A stretch of 64,000 bases of DNA, from positions 1-64,000 of the forward strand of contig JAPPHD010000165.1 of the NCBI GenBank assembly GCA_028821125.1, written 5' to 3'. Numbering within the stretch: position 1 is the first letter of the stretch; every line of letters begins with the position of its first letter. Made by a program: the position numbers and the translations under genes. Positions 7,823-15,277 of this stretch are shown piece by piece. This stretch comes from Gammaproteobacteria bacterium (GTDB lineage: Bacteria; Pseudomonadota; Gammaproteobacteria; Pseudomonadales; Azotimanducaceae). Below the pieces are notes generated by a model. It was not told where the DNA came from. It was given only the letters and a program-made list of their open reading frames with translations, and did not search any database.

Positions 7823-8680
7823 TCAGCCCTCTTCCACCGCGAAGAAATACGGGTTGGTGCGCGGCGGCGGCAGCACCACGGGGTGCCCCACGGCGAAACC
7901 GATGTTCTCGCCGGTGCGGCCGTCCGGCCCTTCGGCGATCAGTTCGATCAGCACCCGGGCGATGTCCTCGGCGCGCATCCAGCGCTCTACTTCCTCCCTC
8001 GGCGGGTCGAAATTGAAGAATCTGCGGATCATGCAGGTGTCGGTGGCGCCCATGCAGAAGCCGTTTACCCGGATGTTGTGGCGCTTGAGCGCCTGGCACC
8101 AGGTGAAGGTCAAGCCGTTGACGCCCCATTTCGCGGCATCGTAGAGGTCCATGTTCGTACCGCCGCCGGTGGGGCGCGGCGCGATGTCGATGAACGGGCA
8201 GCCTGGCGCATCGTCGTGGGACAGTTCGAAGGGCGAGCCGCAGGTCTGCACGTGATCGGTGCAGATGTTGACGATGTGGCCGCCGCCCTGCCCGATCATG
8301 GCGGGCATGACCGCCCGGCCGCACAGGAAAACGCCCTTGAGGTTGGTGCCCACCACATGCGGGATATCGGCGAGGGTCTTGTCGATGTCGTCCGTCGCCG
8401 ATGAACCGGCCCACACGCCGGCGTTGCTCACCAGCACGTCGATGCGCCCGAAACGATCGAGCGTGGCATCGATGAAGGCCTTGACCTGTGCGGCATCGGA
8501 TACGTCCGCCCGCATGGGCAGCACGTCCGTGTCCACCTGGCCGCCGAAGCCGTCTATTTCCTCGCGCACATCGCAGACCGCCAAGGACGCGCCCTCGCCG
8601 GCCAGCGCCTTCGCAAAGGCGTTGCCGAGGCCCACCGCCGCGCCGGTAACGACCGCCGTCCTGCCGTCCAGTAACCCCAT
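7823..8680 (-). CDS. SDR-family oxidoreductase with altered catalytic serine
   Basis: Short-chain dehydrogenase-like protein of 285 residues. TGAAVGLG near residue 12 is the cofactor loop and YDAAK carries the Tyr and Lys. The strand that normally ends in the catalytic Ser reads NICTDH, giving Cys-Thr instead of Ser-Ser/Ser-Thr, and a long insertion of about 25 residues rich in Gly, Pro and Asp separates it from the Tyr. The next downstream SDR keeps the Ser (NIST) with a shorter insertion. The protein may use Thr, or may be a weak or non-catalytic partner of its neighbour. ATG start. It lies in the same run as two other SDR genes. Confidence 0.85.
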   Translation of the reverse strand: MGLLDGRTAVVTGAAVGLGNAFAKALAGEGASLAVCDVREEIDGFGGQVDTDVLPMRADVSDAAQVKAFIDATLDRFGRIDVLVSNAGVWAGSSATDDIDKTLADIPHVVGTNLKGVFLCGRAVMPAMIGQGGGHIVNICTDHVQTCGSPFELSHDDAPGCPFIDIAPRPTGGGTNMDLYDAAKWGVNGLTFTWCQALKRHNIRVNGFCMGATDTCMIRRFFNFDPPREEVERWMRAEDIARVLIELIAEGPDGRTGENIGFAVGHPVVLPPPRTNPYFFAVEEG

Positions 8681-8723
8681 CCGCTCCTGCCTCGATCCTG
8701 GGCCGCCGTGCTGTAGCCTTGGG

Positions 8724-9404
8724 CTACCAGGGATGGATCTCGCCGTTCCATTTGTAAAACTTGCCCGAGTCGGCCCTGGTCAGGCCCGCGATCACGTCGC
8801 GGATGCCGGACGCACTCTCCTCCGGCGTGATCGCCGCGTTGGGCCCGCCCATGTCGGTCTTCACCCAGCCCGGGTGCATCAGGGCGACGGTGATGGGTTC
8901 GTCCCTCCAGTCGATGGCCAGTGCCTGGGCGACCTTGCACAGCCCCGCCTTGGTCGAGGAATAGATGTACATGCCGCCCATGGGCCAGGTGGACGCCGCG
9001 AGCTGGCTGGTGACGTTCATCAGCTTGCCGTTGCCGGAAGCGGCCAGGTTCGCCTTGAACGCCCGGGCAATCAGCAGCGGGCCGATGGTATTGACGTCAA
9101 GCGAGCGGTGCCATTCCTCAACATCGAGATCGTCGACGGATTGCCGCATGCCACCCACCGCGCCGGCGTTGTTGATCACCACGTCGATGGCGCCATTGCC
9201 GATTGCCCCCGCAGCCGCGGCAATGGAATCCGGGCTGCCCGTATCCATCGTTTGCACGCTGACGCTGTCGCGGATGTCGTCGATGCCCGGCGCCGCGTCC
9301 GGGTCGCGCACGCAGGCAATCACGTCGTCCCCCGCCGCCGCGTATTGCCTGGCCAGCTCGGCGCCGATTCCCCGACTTGCTCCGGTGATCAATACTCTGC
9401 TCAT
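8724..9404 (-). CDS. SDR-family oxidoreductase (short, C-factor-like)
   Basis: A compact SDR of 226 residues, shorter than the two next to it. It shows TGASRGIG at residues 7-14, NNAGAVGG near residue 84, NVTSQLA with the catalytic Ser and YSSTK with Tyr and Lys. Length and the GMYIYSSTKAGL context resemble the C-signal/sniffer-like carbonyl reductase subgroup, which uses NADPH. ATG start. It is 43 bp upstream of the next SDR and 88 bp downstream of the DUF35 gene. Likely part of the same catabolic transcript; substrate unknown. Confidence 0.85.
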   Translation of the reverse strand: MSRVLITGASRGIGAELARQYAAAGDDVIACVRDPDAAPGIDDIRDSVSVQTMDTGSPDSIAAAAGAIGNGAIDVVINNAGAVGGMRQSVDDLDVEEWHRSLDVNTIGPLLIARAFKANLAASGNGKLMNVTSQLAASTWPMGGMYIYSSTKAGLCKVAQALAIDWRDEPITVALMHPGWVKTDMGGPNAAITPEESASGIRDVIAGLTRADSGKFYKWNGEIHPW

Positions 9405-9492
9405 GGTCTGCTTTCCTTACAGGTTGATGTCGTTCGTGAATCCATGCCCCGCCGCAACCGGTTCATCCCGACCGTGCGGCGGTTCCGTATCC

Positions 9493-9894
9493 TCAATCCT
9501 CCGGCTGAAACTGCGGGACACGCAGATCCGGCCCGTGCGGCTCGAAGGTTACCCGAACCCGCTGGCCCATGACGAGGCTTTCCGGGGTTCGGGTGTTCAG
9601 GTTGGCCATCATCGTCGGCCCCTCATCCAGTTCCACCAGCGCCACCACGTAGGGCACATCCGCCTCGAAAGCCGCGGAGACGGCGCGGCGGATGAGCGTC
9701 CAGCTTTTCAGGCTGCCCCCTCCGGCAGCGTCGACCCAGTCGAGTTCGGCGCTGCCGCACGCGGTGCAGACCAGGCGCGGGTAGAACTGGCAGGCGCCGC
9801 AATCCCGGCATCGCTGAATGACGAGGCGTCCTTCGGCGCAGGCATTCCAGAACGGTGCGGTTTCGGCATTGACCGGGGGTAACGGCTTCTCCAC
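9493..9894 (-). CDS. Stand-alone DUF35 zinc-ribbon/OB-fold protein
   Basis: A 133-residue DUF35 protein with an N-terminal helix, a rubredoxin-like zinc ribbon (C29, C32, C43, C46) and an OB fold. Proteins of this family bind acyl-CoA and act as partners of thiolase-fold enzymes. In the steroid side-chain pathway the DUF35 domain is the C-terminal half of ChsH2 and activates the aldolase Ltp2. Here it is a separate gene placed three bases after the thiolase-fold gene, so a two-subunit complex is the natural reading. ATG start. The specific substrate is inference from context only. Confidence 0.85.
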   Translation of the reverse strand: MEKPLPPVNAETAPFWNACAEGRLVIQRCRDCGACQFYPRLVCTACGSAELDWVDAAGGGSLKSWTLIRRAVSAAFEADVPYVVALVELDEGPTMMANLNTRTPESLVMGQRVRVTFEPHGPDLRVPQFQPED

Positions 9895-9897
9895 GGG

Positions 9898-11064
9898 CTA
9901 GCTCCCCCGGCCGAGGATGACCGTGCAGTGGCTCGACATGATGCCGCCCTGGGCATGCAGAAGTGCGACCTCGGCGCCCTGTACCTGGCGCTCGCCGGCA
10001 TCGCCCCGGAGTTGCCGCACCGATTCGGTCAGCGCGAACATGGAACCGGGGTTGCCGGGGTGGCTGTGGGAAAGCAACCCTCCGTGGGTATTCATTGGAA
10101 GCGCGCCGCCGATTCGCGTATTGCCTTCCGCCACGAAAGGTCCCGCTTCCCCTGGCCCGCAGAAGCCCAGGTCCTCGAGTTCGATCAGGACCACGGGCGT
10201 GAAGCAGTCGTAGAGTTCCACGAAATCCATATCGGACGGCCCCAGCCCCGCCATGGCGTAGGCCCGCTCGCCGGCATGCCGTGCAAAGGACGTTGTCAGG
10301 TCCCGGGCCTGGCTGATGTGCTCGTGACCGTGCCCCTCGCCGGCGCCCAGCAGGTGCACGGGCACATGGGGATGGTCCGCCGCGCGATCCGCCGCGGTCA
10401 GCACCACCGCGGCGCCGCCGTCGGAGACGAGCGAACAGTCGAGCAGGCGCAGCGGGTCGGCGATGGGCCGGCTGGCCATGACATCCTCCACGGTCAGCGG
10501 TGCGCGCATCTGCGCGCCCGGATGCAGGACGGCATGTTCCCTTGCGGTTACCGCAACCGCCGCCAGGTGTTCCAGGGTGGCGCCGTACCGGTGCATGTAG
10601 GCCCTGGCGATGAGCGCGTAATAGCCCGGCACGGTGGCCCCATAGGGCGTCTCGAACTGCGGATGGCCGGAGGATGACTGCATGACCATTGCCTGCTCCC
10701 GGGAGAGACCCGTGCGCAGGCTGTCGGCCATGGCAATGAGTACCGTATCGCACAGGCCTGCGTCGATGGCGAGCGCCGCCTGGTAGAGCACTGTGAACGT
10801 GGTGCTGCCGCCCGCCCCCGCGCTGACGCAATAGCTTGGAGAGATGCCCAGGTACTCCGCCATGGCTTGTGCGTGATACATGTGCGGTTCGGCCATGCTG
10901 TTGCAGGTGACCAGGCCGTCCACCGCATCCTTGCCGATTCCCGCGTCGGCAAGGGCGCGCATCGCCGCATCGATGCAGAGCCCGGTGGGGCTCCGGTGCG
11001 GGATCTTTCCCACCTCGGTGTCGCCGACGCCGACGATGGCCATGCGCCCCCTGATGGAATCCAC
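9898..11064 (-). CDS. Thiolase-fold protein of the SCP-x/Ltp2 aldolase type
   Basis: Thiolase-superfamily protein of 388 residues. The position of the nucleophilic Cys in true thiolases reads SAGAGGSTTF (81-90), with no Cys. Retained features are YDCFT (285-289) and NTHGGLLSHSHPG (325-337), regions that carry the catalytic Tyr and His/Asn in Ltp2-like retro-aldolases. The likely reaction is retro-aldol cleavage of a beta-hydroxyacyl-CoA, releasing acetyl- or propionyl-CoA and a ketone or aldehyde, as in bile-acid or sterol side-chain removal. The start is GTG, one base after the stop of the upstream hydratase gene, and the DUF35 gene follows within three bases. An unrelated acyl transferase role cannot be excluded without a structure-based alignment. 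Confidence 0.8.
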   Translation of the reverse strand: MDSIRGRMAIVGVGDTEVGKIPHRSPTGLCIDAAMRALADAGIGKDAVDGLVTCNSMAEPHMYHAQAMAEYLGISPSYCVSAGAGGSTTFTVLYQAALAIDAGLCDTVLIAMADSLRTGLSREQAMVMQSSSGHPQFETPYGATVPGYYALIARAYMHRYGATLEHLAAVAVTAREHAVLHPGAQMRAPLTVEDVMASRPIADPLRLLDCSLVSDGGAAVVLTAADRAADHPHVPVHLLGAGEGHGHEHISQARDLTTSFARHAGERAYAMAGLGPSDMDFVELYDCFTPVVLIELEDLGFCGPGEAGPFVAEGNTRIGGALPMNTHGGLLSHSHPGNPGSMFALTESVRQLRGDAGERQVQGAEVALLHAQGGIMSSHCTVILGRGS

Positions 11065-11065
11065 G

Positions 11066-11473
11066 TCAGGTCTCCAGCCGCACCACGGCCTTGCCCGGGC
11101 TCACGACGGCGCCTTCTTCGTTCTTCACGAACAGGTCGAGCGTTGCCTCTCCCGAGCCCGCATCGAATGCGCAAACCGTTCCGCCCACAGTGAGCGTATC
11201 GCCGGAATAGGCCGCGAGACGGTTGGAGTATTCCAGGCGGACCAGGCGACCGCGGCCGCTCGCCCACTCGAGTGCGCATTGGCCCAGCCAGTCGCCCATC
11301 AGCGGGCCCGGAACCACCAGGCCCGGATAGCCCTCCACCTCCTTCGCGTAGGGCAGGTCGAAGTGGATCCGGTGCGCGTTCCAGAGCGCCGCGTTGTAGA
11401 AGAACAGATCGATGTTGTCCGGCACGCAGACCCGTTCCGGGAGGGCATCGCCAACCTTCACGTCAAGGGTCAA
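11066..11473 (-). CDS. MaoC-type single hot-dog enoyl-CoA hydratase
   Basis: A 135-residue hot-dog protein. The hydratase signature appears as NAHRIHFDLPYAKEVEGYPG (about 32-51), where His-Arg-Ile-His-Phe-Asp replaces the usual Asn-Pro-Ile-His of MaoC proteins, as in HTD2 and mesaconyl-CoA hydratase C-terminal halves. The start is TTG and overlaps the previous stop (TTGA), so translation is coupled to the upstream hot-dog gene. Two single hot-dog subunits encoded side by side usually form one heteromeric enzyme, as in ChsH1-ChsH2. Likely role: hydration of an alpha,beta-unsaturated acyl-CoA before the aldol cleavage by the next gene product. Confidence 0.82.
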   Translation of the reverse strand: MTLDVKVGDALPERVCVPDNIDLFFYNAALWNAHRIHFDLPYAKEVEGYPGLVVPGPLMGDWLGQCALEWASGRGRLVRLEYSNRLAAYSGDTLTVGGTVCAFDAGSGEATLDLFVKNEEGAVVSPGKAVVRLET

Positions 11474-11922
11474 CGCAGGATCCTCGTGGTTTTCTCGGTC
11501 ACAACCGGTTCGCCGTCGTCGCGAACGATCTCCAGCACCACCTCGTAGAAAATGAGGGGCCCGGAACGGCCCTGTTTTTCGTAGATGTCCGTGAGCGTGC
11601 GCGTTCCGGTCAGCACATCCCCCGGCCGGATCGGGTCGTGGTACTGAATCTCCAGCCCACCCGCCATGGCGCGGGTCAGCGGGAACTTGGGAAGCAGCCC
11701 GTCGATGGAGACGCCGTCCGGGGTCAGCTCTTCCCGTTCCACCACGTCCCAGAAGAGCGCCACATGATAGAGCGGCGGCGCCTCGTCCCCATCGAGAAAC
11801 CGGCGTTGGCGCTGCCCGGAAGCGATGGCGTACTTGCGGATATCGCGCCGGGTGACCACCTCGGTGCGCGGGGGCCCCTTTCTGCCGATGCTGGCGAGCA
11901 GATCGGGCGTGAGGACGCTCAT
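11470..11922 (-). CDS. MaoC/FAS1-type N-terminal hot-dog dehydratase subunit
   Basis: A 150-residue hot-dog protein of the N-terminal dehydratase type (FAS1_DH_region). It opens with a TPDLLASIGRKGPP segment and shows PLYHVALFWD and the YHDPIRPGDVLTGTRTLTDIYEKQG core (about 94-117). This half usually lacks the catalytic His/Asp pair, which the partner subunit encoded next door supplies. ATG at 11922 is chosen because it overlaps the ligase stop as ATGA and starts at the domain boundary; a longer reading would run through the ligase in another frame. It is placed between the acyl-CoA ligase and the MaoC gene. Confidence 0.8.
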   Translation of the reverse strand: MSVLTPDLLASIGRKGPPRTEVVTRRDIRKYAIASGQRQRRFLDGDEAPPLYHVALFWDVVEREELTPDGVSIDGLLPKFPLTRAMAGGLEIQYHDPIRPGDVLTGTRTLTDIYEKQGRSGPLIFYEVVLEIVRDDGEPVVTEKTTRILR

Positions 11923-13466
11923 ACCTTGCGGCCCCGAACCTTCCAGTACGGGTCGCGAAGATCCCGCTTCAGGATCTTGCCGGTCGGCGCCTTGGGCAGG
12001 CTTTCGACGAAGTCCACTGTCCGGGGCTTCTGGTAGGAGGCCAGGTGTTTTCGGGCCGCCTCGATGATCTCCCGCTCCGTGGCCGTCTCGCCCGGCTTCA
12101 TGACCACCACGGCTTTGACCGATTCGCCCCACTCCTCGTCCGGCACCCCGATCACCGCCGCTTCCAGCACGCCGGGATGCTGGTGGATGGCAGCCTCCAC
12201 CTGGGTCGAATAGATGTTCTCGCCGCCGGAGATGATCATGTCCTTGGCGCGGTCGACAATGAAGACGTAGCTGTCCTCGTCCCAGGTCGCAACGTCGCCC
12301 GTCCACATCCAGCCATCGCGGATGGTCTCGGCGGTCAGCTCCGGCTTGCGCCAGTAGCCGAGCATGTTGGCTTCCGAGCGCACCACGATTTCCCCGGGCG
12401 TCTCGCCGTCCCTGGGCACGTCCACGCCCTGCTCGTCGACCACCCGCACCCGGGTTACGAATCCCTCGCGACCGCAGGAATTCAACCGGTGCGGCCGGTT
12501 GCCGGCGACCGCGTCACGGTGATCTTCCTGGGAGAGAAAGGTCATGGTCATGCCTTCGGTCTGGCCGTACCCCTGGATGAGGGTGCAGGGAAACGCCTCA
12601 AGCGCCGCCTTGACTACAGTCTCCGGCATGGGGCCGCCGCCGTACTGGATGTTGCGGAGGCTCGAGAGATCGTAATTTTCGAACCCTTCCTCCGCCATCA
12701 TCCAGTTCAGCATGGTGGTGATGCCGAGCAGGGCCGAGACCCGCTCCGCCTGGATGATCTCGAGGGCTTCCTTGGCTTCGAAGTTCATCAGCACGACCGG
12801 GCAGCCGTGGGCCATGTAGTTCATGGCGAGCGCCACGGGGATATGGAACATCTGTCCCGTGAGCATGTACACGTCGCTCGGCACGATGCGTTCGGCGACC
12901 GTCTGGTTCAGCATGCCCATGTAGAGGGTCCGGTGGGAATGCAACGCGCCCTTGGAGAGCCCCGTGGTGCCCCCGGTATAGAGAATGAGAACCGGGTCGT
13001 CGTCGCCGACGCGGCTCGATTGGGCGCTGTCCGTTGCGCCCGCCTTCAGGCGTTCAAAGGATTCGTCGCTGTCCGGCCCGTATTGCAGCCAGTGATCGAT
13101 CTCGACCAGGTCGCCGAGCGCCTCGCACTCGCGGGCGAAGTCGGTGGAGGTGAGAAACGCGCCCGGTTCACCGTCCTTGAGGATGCGGGCCAGTTCCGGG
13201 ACGCCGAGGCGCCAGTTGAGGGGTTGTGCGATCAGCCCGGCCCGGGCGCAGGCGTAGTAGGTCTCGAAGTACTCGATGCTGTTCTTCGAGAGTATCGCGA
13301 CCCGGTCGCCCTTGCGCAACCCGAGCCCGAGTAAACCGTTGGCGGCCCGCCGGACCGAGCGTTCGAGTTCACCGAACGACACCCGCCGCCCCGTCGGAAC
13401 GTCGACGAGCGCCGGCCTCCGGGAGTCGAGGTTGGCCCATTTGGCGGTGATGTCGCCGACGTTCAC
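11919..13466 (-). CDS. Acyl-CoA synthetase (long-chain/aromatic acid AMP-binding ligase)
   Basis: ANL-superfamily adenylating enzyme of 515 residues that converts a carboxylic acid to its CoA thioester. The P-loop-like motif YTGGTTGLSKG is at 163-173, YGQTEG near 320, the TGD-x-DRAKDMIISGGENIYS hinge region near 400-430, and the C-terminal catalytic Lys in PTGKILKRDLR. Start GTG at 13466. It is the first gene of the hydratase-aldolase-DUF35-SDR run and overlaps the next gene by four bases, so it probably activates the acid that the run degrades. Upstream lies a 563-bp gap with two hairpin elements. Confidence 0.9.
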   Translation of the reverse strand: MNVGDITAKWANLDSRRPALVDVPTGRRVSFGELERSVRRAANGLLGLGLRKGDRVAILSKNSIEYFETYYACARAGLIAQPLNWRLGVPELARILKDGEPGAFLTSTDFARECEALGDLVEIDHWLQYGPDSDESFERLKAGATDSAQSSRVGDDDPVLILYTGGTTGLSKGALHSHRTLYMGMLNQTVAERIVPSDVYMLTGQMFHIPVALAMNYMAHGCPVVLMNFEAKEALEIIQAERVSALLGITTMLNWMMAEEGFENYDLSSLRNIQYGGGPMPETVVKAALEAFPCTLIQGYGQTEGMTMTFLSQEDHRDAVAGNRPHRLNSCGREGFVTRVRVVDEQGVDVPRDGETPGEIVVRSEANMLGYWRKPELTAETIRDGWMWTGDVATWDEDSYVFIVDRAKDMIISGGENIYSTQVEAAIHQHPGVLEAAVIGVPDEEWGESVKAVVVMKPGETATEREIIEAARKHLASYQKPRTVDFVESLPKAPTGKILKRDLRDPYWKVRGRKV

Positions 13467-13578
13467 CCGGATGGCTTTCCGGACGCAGAGCTTTCACGAA
13501 ACAATTGTTGAAGCCCTTGGTTGTATTGAATCAAGCAAAAGTCATGCGGGGCCGGAACGAATCTTTCGTTCGGGCACC

Positions 13579-13740
13579 GAGAGCAGGCATGCGGTGCGGG
13601 CATCCGGCACGCCAAGCGGACGCGTTGTGGTGGAATTCGAGGGCGCAGGGGTGCTTTAAAGGTGCCGGATGTCCGCACCGCACACCCACTCTCTCCCTGC
13701 GAACGGCGGGAGTTCCCTGTACGTCAGCGCGCCGGCGCGC
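13579..13740 (+). repeat. Intergenic hairpin element, copy B
   Basis: Two 32-nt inverted arms (13579-13610 and 13662-13693) enclose a 51-nt spacer (13611-13661). The spacer matches copy C at 49 of 51 positions, while the arms differ more yet still pair. A tail runs from 13694 to about 13740 and ends in GCGCGCCGGCGCGCCGG, resembling the tails of copies A and C only at its end. The flank CGGGCACC just before the left arm is shared with copy C. Confidence 0.85.
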
Positions 13741-13835
13741 CGGGGGAGAAACTCGCATGGAACGAATTCTCAACCGATTGATTTAAACAAAATTTTTGGA
13801 ACATACGCACCGATAGATTGCTTCGATCGGGCACC

Positions 13836-14014
13836 GAGAGCAGGTATGCGGTACGGGTATCCGGCACACCAAGCGGACGCGTTGTCGTGGAATTCGAGGG
13901 CGCAGGGGTGCTTTAAAGGTGCCGGATACCCGCACCGCACACCTGCTCTCTCCCAGCGGGTTTCTGTTCCTTGCGCGTCCTCATCCCAGCGCGCCGGGTT
14001 CCCGACATGCATGG
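13836..14014 (+). repeat. Intergenic hairpin element, copy C
   Basis: Inverted arms at 13836-13867 and 13919-13950, spacer 13868-13918, then a 64-nt tail (13951-14014) shared with copy A in reverse. C13601-G13671 in copy B corresponds to T13858-A13928 here, a compensatory pair change. It lies just beyond the stop of the luciferase-like gene at 14030. Confidence 0.85.
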
Positions 14015-14029
14015 ATCGAAACAAAGTCT

Positions 14030-15100
14030 TCAGTGTGTGGGCCAGGACTGGAGTTCAGGCAGCACCTTGTCCGCAAAGAGCCGGATGCTCGACTCGGCCT
14101 GGTCGCCGGTCAGACCGCCGTAACTCACCTGCACCGTCAGGTCGAAGTCGCCCAGGCTCCGGCGGCGGTTTTCCATCTTTTCGAGGATCTGCTGCGGGGT
14201 GCCCCAGGTGTTGATGTCCACGAAGGCGTTGGCCGCATCGGCCATGCCGGTTTCCCGCAGCAGTTCGGCGTTGTCGGCGTAGTCGCCATAGCCCTTCATC
14301 CGACGGAAATGGTCGCTCGTCATGTTGTAGTGTTCCATCACCGTCATGTAATAGTTGGCCATGTACTTGCGCGCGTTCAGTTCGGCGAGTTCGGCGCTCT
14401 CGTCGCAACTCAGAAAATCCACGCAGACGGGCGACGGCGGCTGGGTGTTGTGGTTTTCCCGGTACAGGTCCCGGTAGCGGTCGAAATGATCGGTCATCTC
14501 CTCCCAGGGCTTCTGGGCGAAACTCATCATCTTCGCACCGAGCCGCGCCACCACCGGCACCGAGTCCGACGACATGCCCACGGCATAGAAGCGGCCCCTG
14601 AAGCTTGCGTAGGGCCGCGGCCGGATCTCCGTGCGGCGCTGCTTGTAATAGGGGCCGTCGCCTTCGATAACGCCCGTTTCCAGGCCCTTGAAGATCATCT
14701 CCGCGGCCTCGTCGAAGCGGTCGCGCGCCTCGTTCATGTCCACCCCGAAGCGCTCGTATTCCCGGAGCGCCAGGCCCCGGCCGATACCGAACAGCGCCCT
14801 GCCCTTGCTCAGGTGGTCCAGCACGATCATGCGCTCCACCACCCGCAACGGGTCGTTCCAGGGGAGGATCACGGCGCCGGTGAGCAGGCCGATCTTCTCG
14901 GTCTGCGATGCCATGTAGCTCAGGTACTGAAGGTTGTCCGGAGACATCGCGTAGTTGAAGAAGTGATGCTCCACCGCGCTCAGGGTGTCGAATCCCAGGG
15001 GTTCGGCCAGCCCGCCCAGATGAATGTCCCGCTCCCAGGCCTCCTGATCGGTGATGCCGTCCTCGAAGTTCTGGAACACCATCAATAGTCCTATCTGCAT
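14030..15100 (-). CDS. LLM-class flavin-dependent oxidoreductase
   Basis: Luciferase-like TIM-barrel enzyme of 356 residues. SAVEHHF at 41-47, KIGLLTGAVILPWNDPLR near 69-86 and LSKGRALFGIGRG near 97-109 are the flavin-site segments. It is only moderately similar to the paralogues at 678 and 28442, so the three probably act on different substrates. ATG start, with a TATAGT -10 box 28 bases upstream. The downstream stop is followed at once by hairpin element C. It could be the oxygenase of the catabolic run below, but the 563-bp gap makes co-transcription uncertain. Confidence 0.86.
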   Translation of the reverse strand: MQIGLLMVFQNFEDGITDQEAWERDIHLGGLAEPLGFDTLSAVEHHFFNYAMSPDNLQYLSYMASQTEKIGLLTGAVILPWNDPLRVVERMIVLDHLSKGRALFGIGRGLALREYERFGVDMNEARDRFDEAAEMIFKGLETGVIEGDGPYYKQRRTEIRPRPYASFRGRFYAVGMSSDSVPVVARLGAKMMSFAQKPWEEMTDHFDRYRDLYRENHNTQPPSPVCVDFLSCDESAELAELNARKYMANYYMTVMEHYNMTSDHFRRMKGYGDYADNAELLRETGMADAANAFVDINTWGTPQQILEKMENRRRSLGDFDLTVQVSYGGLTGDQAESSIRLFADKVLPELQSWPTH

Positions 15101-15127
15101 GATCCGCTCCCGAATGTTGGAAAGCCC

Positions 15128-15133
15128 ACTATA
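15128..15133 (-). promoter_or_regulatory. -10 box for the luciferase-like gene
   Basis: TATAGT on the minus strand, ending 28 bases before the ATG at 15100. The upstream -35 region has only weak matches (TTTCTG at 18 bp), so this is a partial promoter call. Confidence 0.35.
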
Positions 15134-15277
15134 ACCAATGCGCGGGCCTCACAGAAACCGCAGAGCCTGCACATGTTCGTCCGATACGATCGCGCATTGC
15201 GTCGCACACCCGGGCACAATCCTCGATCGGAACGATGGATACGGCGTCGGTATCTCTTCAATGGACAAACGTTTGCA

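Larger units (their letters stand above)
13467..14029. other. 563-bp intergenic region carrying two hairpin elements
   Basis: Non-coding gap between the acyl-CoA ligase and the luciferase-like gene, both on the minus strand. It is occupied by two direct copies of the hairpin element (13579-13693 and 13836-13950) and their conserved 3' tails. Between them, 13755-13810 is AT-richer. Open frames here only follow the repeats. I could not pick a confident promoter for the ligase. Confidence 0.6.

Noticed and set aside
9898..11064. Plain acetyl-CoA acetyltransferase
   Set aside because: The nucleophilic Cys is absent, and the DUF35 and hot-dog neighbours fit an aldolase better.
13505..14214. Small open frames across hairpin elements B and C, with similar peptides at copy A
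   Set aside because: The shared peptide sequence follows from the shared DNA repeat; no ribosome sites or consistent starts, and frames break at arm changes.
15267..15276. 10-bp palindrome CAAACGTTTG just past the tri-haem cytochrome stop
   Set aside because: Too short and without promoter context or T-run; may be chance.
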